This document shows, piece by piece, positions 24,547-36,385 of a DNA stretch of 64,000 bases; within the stretch, counting starts at the first letter, position 1; each line of letters begins with the position of its first letter. The notes beneath the pieces are model-generated. The model saw nothing but the letters and a program-made list of their open reading frames with translations, was not told the DNA's origin and made no database searches. The stretch covers positions 487,990 through 551,989 of the forward strand of contig SNVD02011144.1 of the NCBI GenBank assembly GCA_013180625.2, read 5' to 3'. Made by a program: the position numbers and the translations under genes. The stretch comes from Boswellia sacra (Eukaryota; Streptophyta; Magnoliopsida; Sapindales; Burseraceae).

Positions 24547-26808
24547 CTTCCCAGTATAAATATATTTGTCTAAAATTGTGGATTAAATTCAATAACTGGG
24601 ACTTATATATGTATCCAAAGATCAAAGATGTACATAGACTAAATTATATCACAAGTTGTGTATCACATGTTGAATTAGATTGATTAAATTAAATTAAGTG
24701 TCAACTTCTTCAATAATATCACAGGATTCAATATGATCTTTTAGTATAACAACGAAAAGATTTTGATATAGTTATAAGTAGGCAGGATACGGATGATATG
24801 TATGTATTGTGTTTTAATATTTGTTATTTAGATGATCAGTTTTTTTTTGGCAATATAAAATTATTAGTATTCATTACCAAGAAAATCTTCACAAGTTGAT
24901 AAAAATGAGGAAAACCAAAGTTACTAAATGGTGGTTACAAGGAAGGATAACAAAGTAGCAATTTAGAAGCTGGAATTGTAAAATCAACGACTAAAACACA
25001 CAACTTTATATACTTTTTGTAGGGAATTTTGTGGATGTTAAATATAATAATGATACTCATTCTAAATCCTATCTCAAATTTTGTATCCTAAATTTATATG
25101 CTTAATTTATGATTACCAAGTAGATGGTTTGATAATATAATAGATGATGTGGTAATCTTAAATTTATATCATGCGTATTATTTGGAATACATGATTCAGG
25201 AGAAATTTTGGGATGCATATAGAAATGAAGTTAAGAGAAAATTCAAAATTCCAAGTGCAATTCGAAAAATTAATATGAAAAATCTCAAAATTAATGTGGG
25301 TTTCATTTACTCAATTTAAATACAACAAAAATAAATACTTCATTTATACCATTTATAATAAATTAAGAAAATAGCTCAATTGACTCTCAAACTTTTTTTT
25401 GGCGAATATCTTAATATATTTTCACTTGAAATGATTTTCACGGAGAGCATTTTTATTATTTTTTTAAAAAAATCACAACATTTTCTGGAAAAAATTCGAA
25501 GCAAAATTAATGTTTCTTGTATTTTATTTTTTTCTTCAAAATAAGGTTTATCCACCCACAAAGTTTAATACTACTTTCTAATAAAAAGAAGTTCCAGTTG
25601 GCCATAATAATATACAAAAATCTTGTTCTGATTTCAAAATATAATATCTAAATTTATTAAAAAAATTAATCGATTACAATATTGAGAATATATTTCAAAG
25701 GTAAATAAACTATTATAGTTTTTGTTTTAAAATTGTGTTATGTATTAAAGTTTTTATAAATAGTAGATAACCACCATCTTGACTGCTAAGATTTTTTATT
25801 TAGTTGTTTATATTTGTTTGTATATTTAGAGTTTTTGTTTTCAAAATTTAGAAAGAATATTTGATTGATTTTTACATTTTTTTCAATTTAAAAAAAGATA
25901 TATCATTGATATTGATTTAAATATATTAAAAAATGTACATTTTTATGAAACAGTTTTTGAAAAATATAAATAAATACAATCAAAACTCTTGGGATCAAAC
26001 TATTACTTTCTCTAGGATACTTGGTTTAAATTAATATCTAAATTTGGTTTAAAGTTGTACTAATTAAACATTTAAGTTTAGATAACTGTTACAAAACTTT
26101 TCTACTTCTTCTTGGCATTAATTTTCGCGCAGTTTTCCTCTCAAAAGTTACGTCAATGCAAAAGGTCCTTCGAGTGCTTTTGCAAAAATAACTTTCAAAC
26201 GCATTAAAAATCCTTTAAAATCTGGACAACAAAGCACGTCCACTTGCTTTTTTTAGTGTTTCTACATAAAAGCAAATAGTTAATTAATTAATTGGATACG
26301 ACAATGTTACTGTCAAAAGCACAACCCACAACTATTGATTATTAAAATTATATATTTGCATTGTATGTGATCAAGTTGAATAAATTATACATTTCCCCAG
26401 AACTCAAAATCTACTTTCAAGCATTAATGTCAAAACAAAAACCACAATGGAGTTCAGCGCCAATAGTTCCTCGACAACAATGCAACTCCCATCAATTATT
26501 TAAAATAAAGTGCTACAAAATAAGTTAATTAATAATAATATATAATAATAATAATAATAATAAACCCCACAACTCAATCAAGTTAGATTTTACAGTAATT
26601 TAGAGGCAAGCAAATATCCTGAATAGTGATAATAGTATATACTTTTATTATTATTATTATTATGGATAGATAGATAGAGATTAGAAAGAGCATAATATCA
26701 CAAATTAACGCAAACCAGACCCATAATTAATCCCCAGACTCTTCTCCGTAATCTTAACTGAGTTTCAGTCTATACATTAACAATTCTTCTAAAATGTTCT
26801 GGAGACTT

Positions 26809-27548
26809 TCAAGTTCTGCCAGGAGGCTTTGGATCATGGTTGTGGTTGGCTCCTGTTCCTGGATAGTCTGTGCTTTCAAAGTCCATTCTCCTCTCAGGAT
26901 AGCTTTCTTCTACTGCAAAAACCTCCTCCCTGCTGTCACTTAAATCCATTATTTCATCCTGGAAAGGAGTAAAAGGGGAACTCAAGAGTTATTGTGATGA
27001 AAGTGACGGTTACAGATTCCTAGATATATAATTTACAGGCGAAAGAGAATGAATGCATGCTTAAATGAAGGCAAAAACAAAAACAAAGCTTGGGGCTTCA
27101 AAACTACATAGCCGGGGTCGGCTTATAATTACTTTTATTATAAATCTGATAATATATATTAATCTTCTAACTAATATAATTCTTATATAAATAAGAGAAA
27201 GCGAACATGAAATAAAGTTATAATATTTCCTTTATTATTCATCACCATATGCTTTGCACCAAACACAATCAAAAGAGAGAGGGAGAGATAGATGATGACC
27301 TGAGCTAGTAAATCCTGAACTGATTTTTCATTTTTGAATGACTTGAGGGTTCCTGGCACAGTGATTCAAAATATAATTAGTGAAAGATAAACAAATGAAA
27401 CATTCATATAAAATAATTAATGTTAAGAATAATACAAGTAATAATAATTAAGAGTCTCACTTGTTGCAGAAACAGCTGTTGAGAGAACATAAGAGAAGCC
27501 CAGAAAGAGAACAAGCAGTCTAAGAGTAAGAGGAACCCTTCTTTCCAT
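26809..27548 (-). CDS. PSY-like tyrosine-sulfated secreted peptide precursor, three exons
   Basis: Exons at 27548-27461, 27352-27300 and 26958-26809 (88, 53 and 150 nt), all with GT-AG introns, join to 96 codons plus stop. Residues 1-28 form a signal peptide (MERRVPLTLRLLVLFLGFSY start). The middle is acidic and ends in an FESTDYPGTGANHNHDPKPP block near the C-terminus, followed by GRT and the stop. A DY dipeptide preceded by acidic residues and followed by N, HDP and Pro matches plant PSY peptides, whose tyrosine is sulfated by TPST; the mature peptide acts outside the cell through leucine-rich repeat receptor kinases and promotes cell expansion or tunes stress responses. The family match rests on the short conserved block and overall layout. 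The cleavage products cannot be read from sequence. Confidence 0.8.
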
Positions 27549-27705
27549 GGTGGAACAATAATAACAATAATAAAAACAAAAATAAAAATAATATTACAGG
27601 AATAGGAGTTCTAAAGAAACAGATGATGATGATGATGATGATGAGAAAGCAAATTGATGAGTTGAAAGTTGAGACTTAAAGGGAGAGCATGTGCGCACAG
27701 AGACA

Positions 27706-27714
27706 TATATAGAC
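27706..27714 (-). promoter_or_regulatory. Probable TATA box of the PSY-like gene
   Basis: Minus-strand CTATATATG lies about 160 bp before the start codon, followed by a leader with CATCATCATC and a short GAA-rich part. Confidence 0.5.
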
Positions 27715-29033
27715 AGCAAAACAAAGTCTTCAATAATTCCCCTTTTTTTTTTCGAAATATGAAAAAAAATTAAATAAATACATAAATAAAAGTACTTCTC
27801 CCACAAAGTCAACCTCCCATTTAAACTTGATAATTTATGGGTTGGTGAGTTCCCTCTTGCCTAACTTTATCACTCCCTCCCCTGACGTCATTTTCATATC
27901 ATCAACATATATAATCTGTATTGTCACAACCCACAAGCATGTACATCGTATTATTTAACTTTCTTTTCTAATTAAATTAATATTATAAATATTTTCTCTT
28001 TTATAATTATTTTAATTTAATTTATTTTATAAAAATTTATATTTTTTTTAATTAACAGTTGAAATTTTATCTAATATACGTTACTTTTAGGAGAGTTGTT
28101 AAGATTGAAGGGTGATGACTAACCCTATAATGCAACAGGCTGATAAAGAAGTATAAATGACTCCATTTTTAGATCTACTATTCTCCTAATTTATGTTTTT
28201 TTAAGAGAGTTGTTATGACACTGGTTTGATACTGTTAAAATTAAATAAAATTATAACCGGCTCTGTTATCCTCTGTAACATAGACAAAAATAATTACGTA
28301 ACGTTATTATATTACAGGTTGGTTTGTTATTGTTAAGATTGAAGAGTCATGATTACTGTCCCTGTAATTCAAGTGATTCGATTTGATTTACAAATTATAA
28401 TTTGTCAAGTTGAATTAATTTGGCAATAGCTATGACTTTCTAAATTAATATAACATCATCTAAGATTTAAATAAACTTGAAAAGTATAATATCACACTTG
28501 TTAATTTACTTACTCTCAACAGATATTATTATTTGTACACAGCAATGTCAATTATTAATATAAACTAAGAATAATATTAGATATATATCTTATCTATAAA
28601 TTAATTACATACAATTTGAGTTGGTAAAGTCTTATTATTAAATAGATAATTACTATATTAATATGTAATGGATATTAATTAATTTTTATAGAATTATATA
28701 AGTAAGGTTGTTAGAAATTGATTATATATATAAAATTACTATTATTATTATTATTTTTCATTTTATTACCTTGAAGAAGTTAAAGGCGGATTATTGTAAC
28801 AAAATGGCAAGAGATTCACGGGATTGTTAAGTGTCACGAAGAGGCGGAAATTGAATCATGGGACTTCCCAATTGTTTTGATGAGGTGTTGACCCCATTTC
28901 CACGCATGTTTCTCTAATCTTACCTATTTAATAGTTTATATCTGATTGTTGAGTTGTGTGATTAGGGTATTTTTGGAAAACACTTTCAATAAATACAATG
29001 CTTTTAATTTTACTTTTTTAATCATGTAATAAC

Positions 29034-29121
29034 ACATCAATTTTTATAATGAAATTTATATCAAGAATTTGTAAGTAACATCAATTTTTATAATGAAATT
29101 TATATCAAGAATTTATAAGTA
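29034..29121. repeat. Two tandem copies of a 44-bp unit
   Basis: ACATCAATTTTTATAATGAA through ATTTGTAAGTA at 29034-29077 is repeated at 29078-29121 with one difference (ATTTATAAGTA), so the duplication is recent. Confidence 0.9.
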
Positions 29122-29413
29122 TAGCGTTATTACATTATCAAATATAATTTTTTTATTTTCAATTTTAATCATTAGATTATATGAGATCAATAATAAAAAA
29201 TTGTGTTAATATTTTGTAATCCATTTACATTGTATATCGTAAATATTATCATTAATCCAAATACAAATAAATTATATGCCATCCATGTACATTAGACACC
29301 ATACGTATTATACGTCATAAGTACGGTTGAGACTTGAGAAATATTTAAAAATTAATTACAAACAAATTGTAAAGAAATCTTTGACATAAGTAAGTTTAAT
29401 TTTTTTATTATAA

Positions 29414-29416
<3 letters not shown>

Positions 29417-29461
<45 letters not shown>
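29417..29461. repeat. (AT)n microsatellite
   Basis: A pure TA run of about 45 bases. Confidence 0.95.
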
Positions 29462-29468
<7 letters not shown>

Positions 29469-31530
29469 CAGACGCACACACCGGATCTTACTATTTTAAG
29501 GCTCCACTTGACTGTTCAAGAAATTTTCATTGGATTTTGTCGTTGGCAAAATCTGCCCATGTGTGAACAGAATAATAAGGGTCAAAGCATCTGAAACACG
29601 AACGGAAACGCGCAATTCTTATTTCGATTACTATTGTTATTATTATAATTATTTTCCTTAATGAATTTATGTCATTACATAATTCAAATCTTATTTTAAC
29701 TTTTTCATATATATTAAATAAATAATAATATTTTTTAAAATTATATCTTAAATTCTGTATTTTAAATTATTTATATTTAATATAAATTTATTAAGTGAAT
29801 GATGTAATAACATAATAAATGATATGATATAATATAATATAGTAATTTTAATTTTATATCGTATCATTGAAAATATATAATTTTTAAATAAGTTTTAGGG
29901 TATATGATTTTTCGTGTTAAGTTATGCACGTCCTTTTATGATATTAATAAAAATAAAATTTTCTCATTCTCAATAAATTTTGAATAATTATAACAAATTG
30001 ACTTTTTGAAAGAACTATTGTATTAGAAAATTGTCTTATATTATAAACTTGTAAATGCTTAGCAATTAATACCATAAATATAGTTGTTTTATAGCTACTC
30101 TTAAGGTTCCATAATTGGAAGTACTGGCGCTGGCCTTGTTGCTATTAAACGTTGGAGCAGAGATAGGCTTGACGCAACCTGAGTTGAGTTTGATTTGATC
30201 CAGGAGAGGACAAACATGTAATCTGGTTTTTTGATTGATTCAACTTTAAGTTGTCAATCTCCTTTAATATATCAACCTTTTTTTTTTTTTTTTTGTAATA
30301 AAGTTTGTCTCGACTTTGTGTAAAAATTTGAATCTCTTGGAAATTTTTTTTTTGTTTATTTTTCTCTTTCTATGTAAAGTTTCGATCCAGAACGTGTTTA
30401 AAGCTCATTTCATGTATCCGAAAAGTCAATATATTGTACAAAATCATCATATTATGCCCACATTGACCCTATCCACATACTTTGCATTCCTATTTCCGAT
30501 TATATATTTTATTTCTATACAACGAAGTTAAAGCTTTCAACTAAGTTGAGTTTTTAGCTGGCTCGACCTCCCGTAATTATGTCCAATTATTTTTATATTA
30601 GTTGGATTCCGTTCTATGTCACCATGTTGCTCACATGATTAGGGCAAATTTAATAAAAAATTATATATTTCTTTCACCCTCTAATGAGAATAATAGGCAT
30701 CAGAATTCAGAAATGAATTCGTTGGAGAGGTAACAGGAAGCCACATTGATTGATGTAACAGGTTTAGAAAAGGTGGCACACCTTTGAGATTGGGCGGTGG
30801 GGGGATGTAGAAATGAGTTTATATTATAATTTGTCATATTATACATTTATGTGACAAGACTTTTTGTCTCTTAAGTTATTTTTCATTCGAAGGGTTGGCA
30901 ATTGGCCCCATTGTTCGATAAAGTGGTTTACATAATTGAGAGGCAGAGAGATCACGTACAGCTTCTAGATAGACTCACAGCATTGAATTATATAGCTACA
31001 AATTATTGTAATATCTAGCATATATTTTAAATGATTATTTGACCTAACAATAATTTTCACATTTGTATAGGTCATGGATAGCGCAGCTAGAAGATGACAT
31101 TTGTGGACTAGTTTCTTCACGATATATATTATTTGTCAACAAAAATGGATATAGAAGAAATCCAAGAATTCTTGTTAGGAATTTAGACTTGCAATGGGTG
31201 GTGATAAAGTTGTTTTTATGTCATTTCATATGCGTATCATATTAAATTTTATAAATGTAATTTTGATGTATTAATTTATTAAATTTAACTTGAGATGTTA
31301 TTCAAATCCAAATTTTAATAGAAGATGTTATCAAAATTTGATCCGTTTAATCTAATTATAATAAATCCCGTGATCAGTTTAGCTAAAAGACTAACTTATT
31401 AGTTGAAGGTACACTTTTTATTTTATAAATCTAACATGTTTCTATAAAGTTAGTTAACATAGAATAACTCTACAATAATAATAAAATTACAATATATTAT
31501 ATATTTATTTTGTTAAATTATATATAAAAA

Positions 31531-31707
31531 AGATATTTTCAACAATTTTCTTACTCTTAATCTCACTAAATTCAATGATTAAGATTGAAAATAAAAAAGT
31601 TACATTTAATAGTAACACCTCATTAATCATATTATCTATTAGATTTTATAGATCAATAATTAGAAATTTATTTCTAATTTTATATCAAAAAATTATATCA
31701 AAAGACC
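31531..31707. repeat. MITE-like element, second copy of the family at 24341-24546
   Basis: The blocks AGATATTTTCAACAATTTTC, CTCACTAAATTCAATGATTA, AGATTGAAAATAAAAAAGTT and ATTTTATAGATCAATAATTA follow in the same order as in the other copy. It is more AT-rich and more decayed. Confidence 0.5.
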
Positions 31708-33703
31708 TATTCTTGTTATTTATTAAAACATGCATTAAGAGTTCATGATTGTATCATAAAACACTTTCTTTCGTAACATTATCGAAACAATGTAAAGAAA
31801 TCCTATGAAGAATGCTACAACCAGCCATTATAAAAGAAGGAGAAGAAGGAAAAAAAAAAAAAACCCACAAATTTGGGTGGTCTGATGTGTGTCAATGATG
31901 AGACTTTAGAACTGAAAATAGAAAAACAAGGAGAGAGTTGAATAAATATCAGGTGGAAAGCGAGGGGAGATTTACGATGAGAAACTTAGACTCGTAGAAG
32001 AGAACGAATGGAACGGTGAACACCATGACCACCAATTCCTACACTCACCTTTGCTGCCTTATTTAAATTCCCTGTCAGACTTTCTTCTCTGCAATTATGA
32101 CTTCCTTTAATTTAAATTACATGCATACGCAATGTTGACATTGTAACACCATAAGCATAAGCTAGCACTCCAAATATTATATCAAAACAAATGTACTCCA
32201 TCGCTACCAGACAAAACAACCTCCAAAGTTAAGATTATTAATTATTGTTTTTGAGAACTCGCTTCCATCGTTTGGAAAGCAACATCGATCATTACAGGAA
32301 GCTTATTGAAGGAACAGCTTCTCTCCCTCTTCATCATTCGGTCTCATAGTTATTATCTTAATATTTTTTACATGCATCTTTAAATCACAAAAATATTTGT
32401 AATAATATTATGATGACATCTTCCTAATTTTCTGGTCTCGTATCAATTCTAGTTAGCGTTTGTTTAATTACCCCAAAATTTATTATATCATAACAGCTAA
32501 AGTTTAATAATCAGGCGCAATCTATGGCTAAAAAAAAAAAAAAGTGAAAAGAGCCAGAAATGTTTCACACAATGGTATCAACAAATTAAATAGTCACATT
32601 CTTCTAATTATTATGCAACTCATACAAGACTAACAACTTTTATGCTTTAATTAACATATATTAAGGTTTCCATAATTAAGGTCAGTAGCATATATAAAAT
32701 ATAGATTATTTACTATTGTTTATTGTCGCTGCATTATCAACAAGGTCAATAAACTATTCCCATATGTTGATCATGTTGAGAGGAGACAAAGGAGGAAGAT
32801 TTTTATACGAGAATTGGAGATTGTAATTTGCAAACTAATATTCTAATTTAACTAGTTGGTGTTTGGTTCATGATATATGCTTCTGTGAAATCACTTTTTT
32901 CTTAGAGTTAGATGTGCAGGCATCTGGACAGACACTTTTTGGTGCAACTATTCACGTGAGAAGGTGATGAAATCCAACATAAAAATGGGATAATTCCAAA
33001 CAAATAAACGACAATTAATAATGGAAAGTTAGAGCCCACACCAAAATTATAGTTCTAACGAAGTGGGATGTTCTCAGTATCTTATATGAAGAAAGAGTAG
33101 ATTTGATGGATGATTCCTCCTGAAAGCAAGGTATTGTACTAATTTACTATGTTAATTTATTACATAAAAAGTCAATTACGAAAGGAATCTTTGCATATAG
33201 AATTAGGATCCAGCTTTCATGACCAATTGAGGTTTAACAGTTTTATACTTCCGAGGCTAGAAAATGCATGTGCTGTTGTGCCATGTCATATTGATGACCT
33301 AACTATCAAAGTGGTTCAAATAATGTAAGCCAATTGCTTTGCTGTTTCCTAGATTTGAATTAATTTCTTCGCACACATGAAGCTATAGAACATTATCTGA
33401 AGAGCTAAAGATCATGAATGCACAAGAGAGTAATTTATATATAATTAAGTTGGAAATAATTTTATATCTAGACACGTGTCATGTCAAAGACAGGTTGAAT
33501 CCCACAAGCCATTTTGGAGAACATATATATAATAAAACAATAGTTTATTTATCAAATTAAAGAAATGAGTATAAAACAATATGGTTGGTTGTAGTGGAAG
33601 ATGAGTTAATTATGAAAGACTTTCGGAAGAATGAAAGTTACAGAAATTTTATTAATTAAGAAACTGACAATCAATCCAGTAATTACCTATTCATAATAAT
33701 ATG

Positions 33704-33853
33704 GGTCAGACTACAGTGCAGCCGATGTATGCATACATCGGCTGCTTTTACAATTTTTAAGGGGATTCAAAAGTTGTGTTTACAACTTTTGAACCCCCGT
33801 TTCCTTAAAAGCAGCGGTTGTATCCATACAACCGCTGCACTCTAGATTTTGCC
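33704..33853. mobile_element. 150-bp nested-palindrome MITE with 10-bp target duplication (Mutator-like)
   Basis: TAATAATATG occurs at 33694-33703 and 33854-33863, exactly flanking a 150-bp segment. The ends are inverted (GGTCAGACTACAGTGCAGC on the left, GGCAAAATCTAGAGTGCAGC from the right). Inside are three further palindromes: a perfect 28-nt one at 33718-33745, a 10+4+10 one at 33768-33791 and a 13+2+13 one at 33811-33838. A 10-bp duplication and GG termini point to Mutator-type mobilisation; it encodes nothing. Confidence 0.8.
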
Positions 33854-33863
33854 TAATAATATG

Positions 33864-34947
33864 CAAAAAATTTCAGCATCCAATCAATGAAACATTAAAG
33901 TTCATGCATGTTCTTCAACATTAATGTTGATGGCGATAGTTTTAATTGATTAAAATTTTACCTAAAATGATAATAACAACTTTATCATATATATAGTGAT
34001 TAATAAGCCACATGCGTCAAATAGAAATACCATAATATACATATATAGTGATGGCGAAAGGCTTTAATTAGCATATCGAGAGGAACCAATGAACATATTC
34101 TACCAATAAGTTGAAAGCCATCTGGCACCAGAAATACGTACATTTGAATCCATATATATTGATAATAAAAACATGAAAAATGCGTTTCCCGAATATGACT
34201 ACTTACTATGTTCAGTTTAATTTAATAATTTACCAATTTCTTAGCATTAGTAATCTACCAATAAAAGTCTCCAGCGGCACTATAGACCAAACTAGCTAGC
34301 TAGATAATCTTAGATATATTCAGAAACCAAGAAAAAAATAGAAAGAAAATTAGTCAAGTTACTAATTTTGTGAGCGTAGTTGATCACTATAGTATTCTTG
34401 ATTCTCTCTACGTTAATTTAATTTTATTCGCACAATATTTTCAATATTCACCTATCATTTATTATATACTCTTATCAATTAGGACATGTTACCGATGATT
34501 TTCAGAACTGTTCACATTAAGCGTAACATTTGCATAGTTTTGCGAGTATAACTAGTTTAAGTGCTGGTTAATACCTTTTCTTTTTCATTTTTTTTTTCAA
34601 CCTGATATCGGGAAGATTCAAAACTATGGTAACCAGGTAATGGTTTCAAATAAATTTTCTGTTGGCTTGTTTGCAAAACGTGATATTATCATAGTTACTC
34701 TATTGAGTATTGATTTTTCTATATCTATTGCTAGCTAGCTGCTTTGCATTAGACGTTTAGAACTGCTAGCTAGCTAGTGATAAGTGACCAAACAAGGGGA
34801 CTAGCTAGTACAATCATTGTCATTTTAGAAATTTGGATTGACTTAGGAAATTAATATTTACTTCTTCTGTTTCAACTCTTGTCCTGTGCTCATATTTATA
34901 ATCGAGTGATCCATATCAATTCTAAATATATAAAAGGCATATGCATG

Positions 34948-34998
<51 letters not shown>

Positions 34999-35569
34999 TA
35001 TATATCTGAAATATTAGATAGAGGCAACCAGTCCTCGACAGGTTGCATCATCAATTCTTTCACTGCACATCCACCATCTTTGGCCCATATCAATTACCAA
35101 ATTTTTTAAGTCACAGGTGCGTTGCAACTTTCGAGCATTTCGTTCACATACATTATATCATGGCGAACTTCATATAATCTCTCTGAAACTTATCCTATTA
35201 TCCTATTCTTGATAATTCATATGAACTTTTTTAAAAAAAAGTTCTTCCTCTTGTCGTCCTATTCTTATCTGTTCTCAACTTTCCCTCTTAGTGCATAATT
35301 TATCTCTATTGGATTTGCTGATGATGCATAGTGAGACTCTACCAGTTTGATATGTGGGGTACTTCGAGATTTTATATATTCATCAAGTTTGTTGGAGCCT
35401 TCCATTTTGATATCTCACATCTCTCTACTTTATCACAACAATGTGATCCAGAAGGCTAACTTGCCTTGTAGCTAGCCGTTTATTATTTTCCTTGTGTACC
35501 TAAATGGTGGTTAGGTAACATCACACTATAGCTAGTTCGTACATGTATGCTTCTATTGTCATATAATCT
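33864..35569. other. Intergenic DNA, no gene seen
   Basis: AT-rich DNA with several GCTAGC/CTAGCTAG runs around 34300-34760 and an AT microsatellite at 34950-34997. No gene was found. Confidence 0.6.
34950..34997. repeat. (AT)n microsatellite
   Basis: A pure TA run of about 48 bases. Confidence 0.95.
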
Positions 35570-35577
35570 AATAGAAG

Positions 35578-36377
35578 TAGGGGTGGCAATTTTTGACACG
35601 ACACGCGAACACGACTTGACACGACACAGGTTTAAACGGGTTTGAGTTTTGGTATATTCGTGTTCGTGTCGTGTTCGTGTCGAAGATGTCAACCCGTTTA
35701 ATAATCGTGTCGTGTTCGGGTTGAGAGTCTTCAACACACGAACACGATTATGACACGATACGATTATGACACGAACACGATTATGACACGAATAACACGA
35801 ATACATATTATACACGATTGACACGATAACACGATTAGCACGAATATTGACACGAACACGATTATGACACGAGTAACACGAATAACACGAATACATATTA
35901 TACAAGATTGATACGATAACATGATTAACACGAATATTGACACGATTATATATTAAATTTAAAAATATTAAACTTTTTAGACATTTTAGTCCCTACATGT
36001 ATCCAAATTTTAAATTAAAAATAGAATTTTAAAAACCTAATAAATCTTAAAACTTAGGATATTTTTGTCATTTAACAAAAGTTGAAAACCCTTAACGTGT
36101 CATAATCGTGTTAACGGGTTATAATCGTGTCAATCGGGTTGTGTCAATAATGTAAACGTATCTTAATCGTGTTAGACGGGTCGTGTTCGTGTCTAACACC
36201 ATTACGACCTGTTTATTATTCGTGTTAGCGTGTCGTGTTGTGTTACCCATTTAATAATCGTGTCGTGTCATAATGACACGAATAATAAACGGGTCGTGTT
36301 CGTGTTGGGTCAATCTTTATCGTGTCACAACTCGACACGACACGAACACGACCCGCGAACACGAATTGCCACCCCTA
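35578..36377. mobile_element. 800-bp hAT-type MITE rich in CACGA motifs
   Basis: The segment starts TAGGGGTGGCAATT and ends with its exact reverse complement (14-bp terminal inverted repeats). It is flanked by the 8-bp direct repeat AATAGAAG at 35570-35577 and 36378-36385. An 8-bp duplication and a GGGGTGGCAA-type terminus are typical of plant hAT elements. The outer parts are full of ACACGA/TCGTGT motifs in both orientations, as expected of subterminal transposase-binding repeats; the AT-rich centre (35940-36090) lacks them. There is no transposase; the open frames on the minus strand are products of the repeat. Confidence 0.9.
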
Positions 36378-36385
36378 AATAGAAG

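Larger units (their letters stand above)
22258..26808. other. Intergenic DNA, no gene seen
   Basis: AT-rich DNA between the gypsy element and the PSY-like gene. It holds a short tandem duplication (22431-22514), two MITE-like segments (23010-23190, 24341-24546), an AT/GT microsatellite (23422-23461) and ATA/TTA trinucleotide runs near 26530-26565 and 26645-26662. No coding pattern was found. Confidence 0.6.
27720..33693. other. Intergenic DNA, no gene seen
   Basis: About 6 kb of AT-rich DNA. It holds a 44-bp tandem duplication (29034-29121), an AT microsatellite (29417-29461), a MITE-like segment (31531-31707) and many short AT and T runs. A less AT-rich stretch at 31860-32100 has no open frame of note. 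No gene could be supported. Confidence 0.6.

Noticed and set aside
35483..35905. 140-codon minus-strand ORF rich in CHNRVRV and SCYSC repeats
   Set aside because: It lies in the CACGA-motif field of the hAT MITE; the repeat itself keeps the frame open and no domain is present.
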